A DNA stretch of 64,000 nucleotides from Pseudomonas plecoglossicida NBRC 103162 = DSM 15088 (GTDB taxonomy: Bacteria > Pseudomonadota > Gammaproteobacteria > Pseudomonadales > Pseudomonadaceae): assembly GCF_000730665.1 (NCBI RefSeq), contig NZ_BBIV01000014.1, positions 95,038 through 159,037 on the forward strand. Direction: 5' to 3'. Of the stretch, positions 63,100-64,000 are shown one piece after another. How positions within the stretch are numbered: the stretch's first letter is position 1; the number at the start of each line of letters is the position of its first letter. A program made the position numbers and the translations under genes. The notes below the pieces were generated by a model. The model ran no database searches and was not told the DNA's origin. It saw only the letters and a list, made by a program, of their open reading frames with translations.

Positions 63100-63971
63100 C
63101 ACCCTTCGCTACCGAACTGGTGGAACAACTGCGACAGGCGCCAGATCATCGATTGATGGCGATTGTCGAACTGGCTCGGCTGCAGGACAGCGAGCGTCAA
63201 CAGCTGCAAGACCGTTTCACCGACGACGCACTGCCAATCCTCTACCACGAGCAGTTCACCCATCTCAGGCACATTGGCCCCTGGCTCTTTTCCCCTGGTC
63301 AGCAGACCGATCTGCAAAGCCAATACGACTTCCATTGCACACTGACCGAGATGGCAGGCGATGCACTTTGCGGCTGGTTGGTGAGCGCCCAGACACCTTC
63401 CAGGCTCGTCCATCATCTTGGCCAAGGCGTTACCGCCTGCGGACCGGATGGCGACACCTTCCTGTTGCGTTTCTACACGGAGCAAGCCTTTCCCATATTG
63501 CATGCTCGCCATGACCTGCCAGGTATCGCCCATCTACTGGCGCCAATCCGCTCCTGGTGGATCATGGAGCCTCATTCCGAACATAAAGCCTGGCGACACT
63601 TCGCGGGCTACGACCTGCCGCAGTTTTGCGGCGTCCCTCTCATCCAGCTCGACCAGACATGCTGGGATGCGTTGGATGGAGACCCGATGAGCTATCACCT
63701 GGCCGACCAACTCCAGGAGCTCCTGGGCGCCAGCCTGTCAGAGAACTGCCATGGAGCCCGGATTGGCCATGTACGCAAAATGGTGACCGAGGCCCGGGAG
63801 AAAGGCCTGACCCGCCCGGGGGACCAAAGTGAGTACGTAACGCTCCTCACCCAGCGCGGTCCCGACCTGCTTGCATCGCTTGCCTGGCAAGAAGCTTTGG
63901 CAGAAGCCCGCGACCACGGCCGTCCACTTGCAATCGCGCTCCAGGCGCGCCTGCTCTCGAATCCTGACTGA
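63096..63971 (+). CDS. DUF4123 T6SS effector adaptor
   Basis: This 291-residue protein resembles DUF4123 (Tap/TEC) adaptors, cytoplasmic chaperones that load effectors onto VgrG. Features are LPILYHEQFTHLRHIGPWLF, the hydrophobic block CGWLVSAQTPSRLVHHLG, FLLRFYTEQAFPILHARHDL and ARIGHVRKMVTEAREKGL. It overlaps vgrG by 4 bp and is followed directly by another start codon, the usual place of the effector gene. ATG 63096 was chosen over a longer frame at 63024, which reads inside vgrG. Confidence 0.8.
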   Translation: MTPFATELVEQLRQAPDHRLMAIVELARLQDSERQQLQDRFTDDALPILYHEQFTHLRHIGPWLFSPGQQTDLQSQYDFHCTLTEMAGDALCGWLVSAQTPSRLVHHLGQGVTACGPDGDTFLLRFYTEQAFPILHARHDLPGIAHLLAPIRSWWIMEPHSEHKAWRHFAGYDLPQFCGVPLIQLDQTCWDALDGDPMSYHLADQLQELLGASLSENCHGARIGHVRKMVTEAREKGLTRPGDQSEYVTLLTQRGPDLLASLAWQEALAEARDHGRPLAIALQARLLSNPD

Positions 63972-63979
63972 GGCCCGCC

Positions 63980-64000
63980 ATGAACAGTTGGCAAGCCATC
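63980..64000 (+). CDS. Start of next gene, cut by right edge (likely T6SS effector)
   Basis: An ATG at 63980, 8 bp after the DUF4123 stop, opens a frame that reads MNSWQAI to the window edge. The position after vgrG and a DUF4123 adaptor makes an effector gene the natural guess. Seven codons allow no family call. Confidence 0.3.

Overview
The window looks like chromosomal DNA of a Pseudomonas, most likely the P. putida group. It is GC-rich with short intergenic gaps. The left arm carries a Pseudomonas-type DUF6543/NEL-like toxin fragment and an MlaA (VacJ) lipoprotein, and the right arm carries a P. putida-like type VI secretion system (T6SS). No rRNA, tRNA or CRISPR array was seen. This assignment is by eye only.

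Layout. (1) 1-7495, ordinary accessory/core DNA: a toxin-family fragment running off the left edge, an aldo/keto reductase, an MFS exporter, an NTF2-like protein, an OmpR-type two-component pair, mlaA with a small overlapping gene, and a DUF3303 protein. (2) 7924-43084, a complete second flagellar system of the lateral (laf / Flag-2) type, not the usual Pseudomonas polar set. It has flgBCDEFGHIJKL-lafW (minus), flgA, flagellin lafA and the membrane regulator lafZ (plus), fliDST-fliK-fliL-fliA-motAB (minus), an IS5-like transposase relic, flgMN (minus), lafK-fliEFGHIJ (minus), and fliMNPQR-flhBA (plus). No fliO, flhF, fleN or chemotaxis genes lie in the locus. (3) 43127-64000, a T6SS cluster: tssM, tssA, vasI and a broken clpV on the minus strand, diverging from tssBCEFG-fha-tssJKL-hcp-vgrG-DUF4123 on the plus strand. 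The next gene (probably cargo) is cut by the right edge.

How it works together. LafK (sigma-54 activator) probably turns on the structural operons: sigma-54 -24/-12 sites are visible upstream of flgB and fliD. The fliD operon ends with its own sigma-28 (lafS) and motor genes. The lateral FlgM would hold LafS until the hook is complete. A shared motif in front of lafA and flgM may be the LafS-dependent promoter. The T6SS has every core component except an intact ClpV: both AAA+ ATPase modules of clpV have been deleted, so sheath recycling should be impaired unless another ClpV is present.

Most notable points are the lateral flagellar locus in a Pseudomonas background, the clpV internal deletion, an FlgJ whose enzymatic domain is a lytic transglycosylase, a FliM without a visible CheY-binding N-terminal motif, and the regulatory sites.
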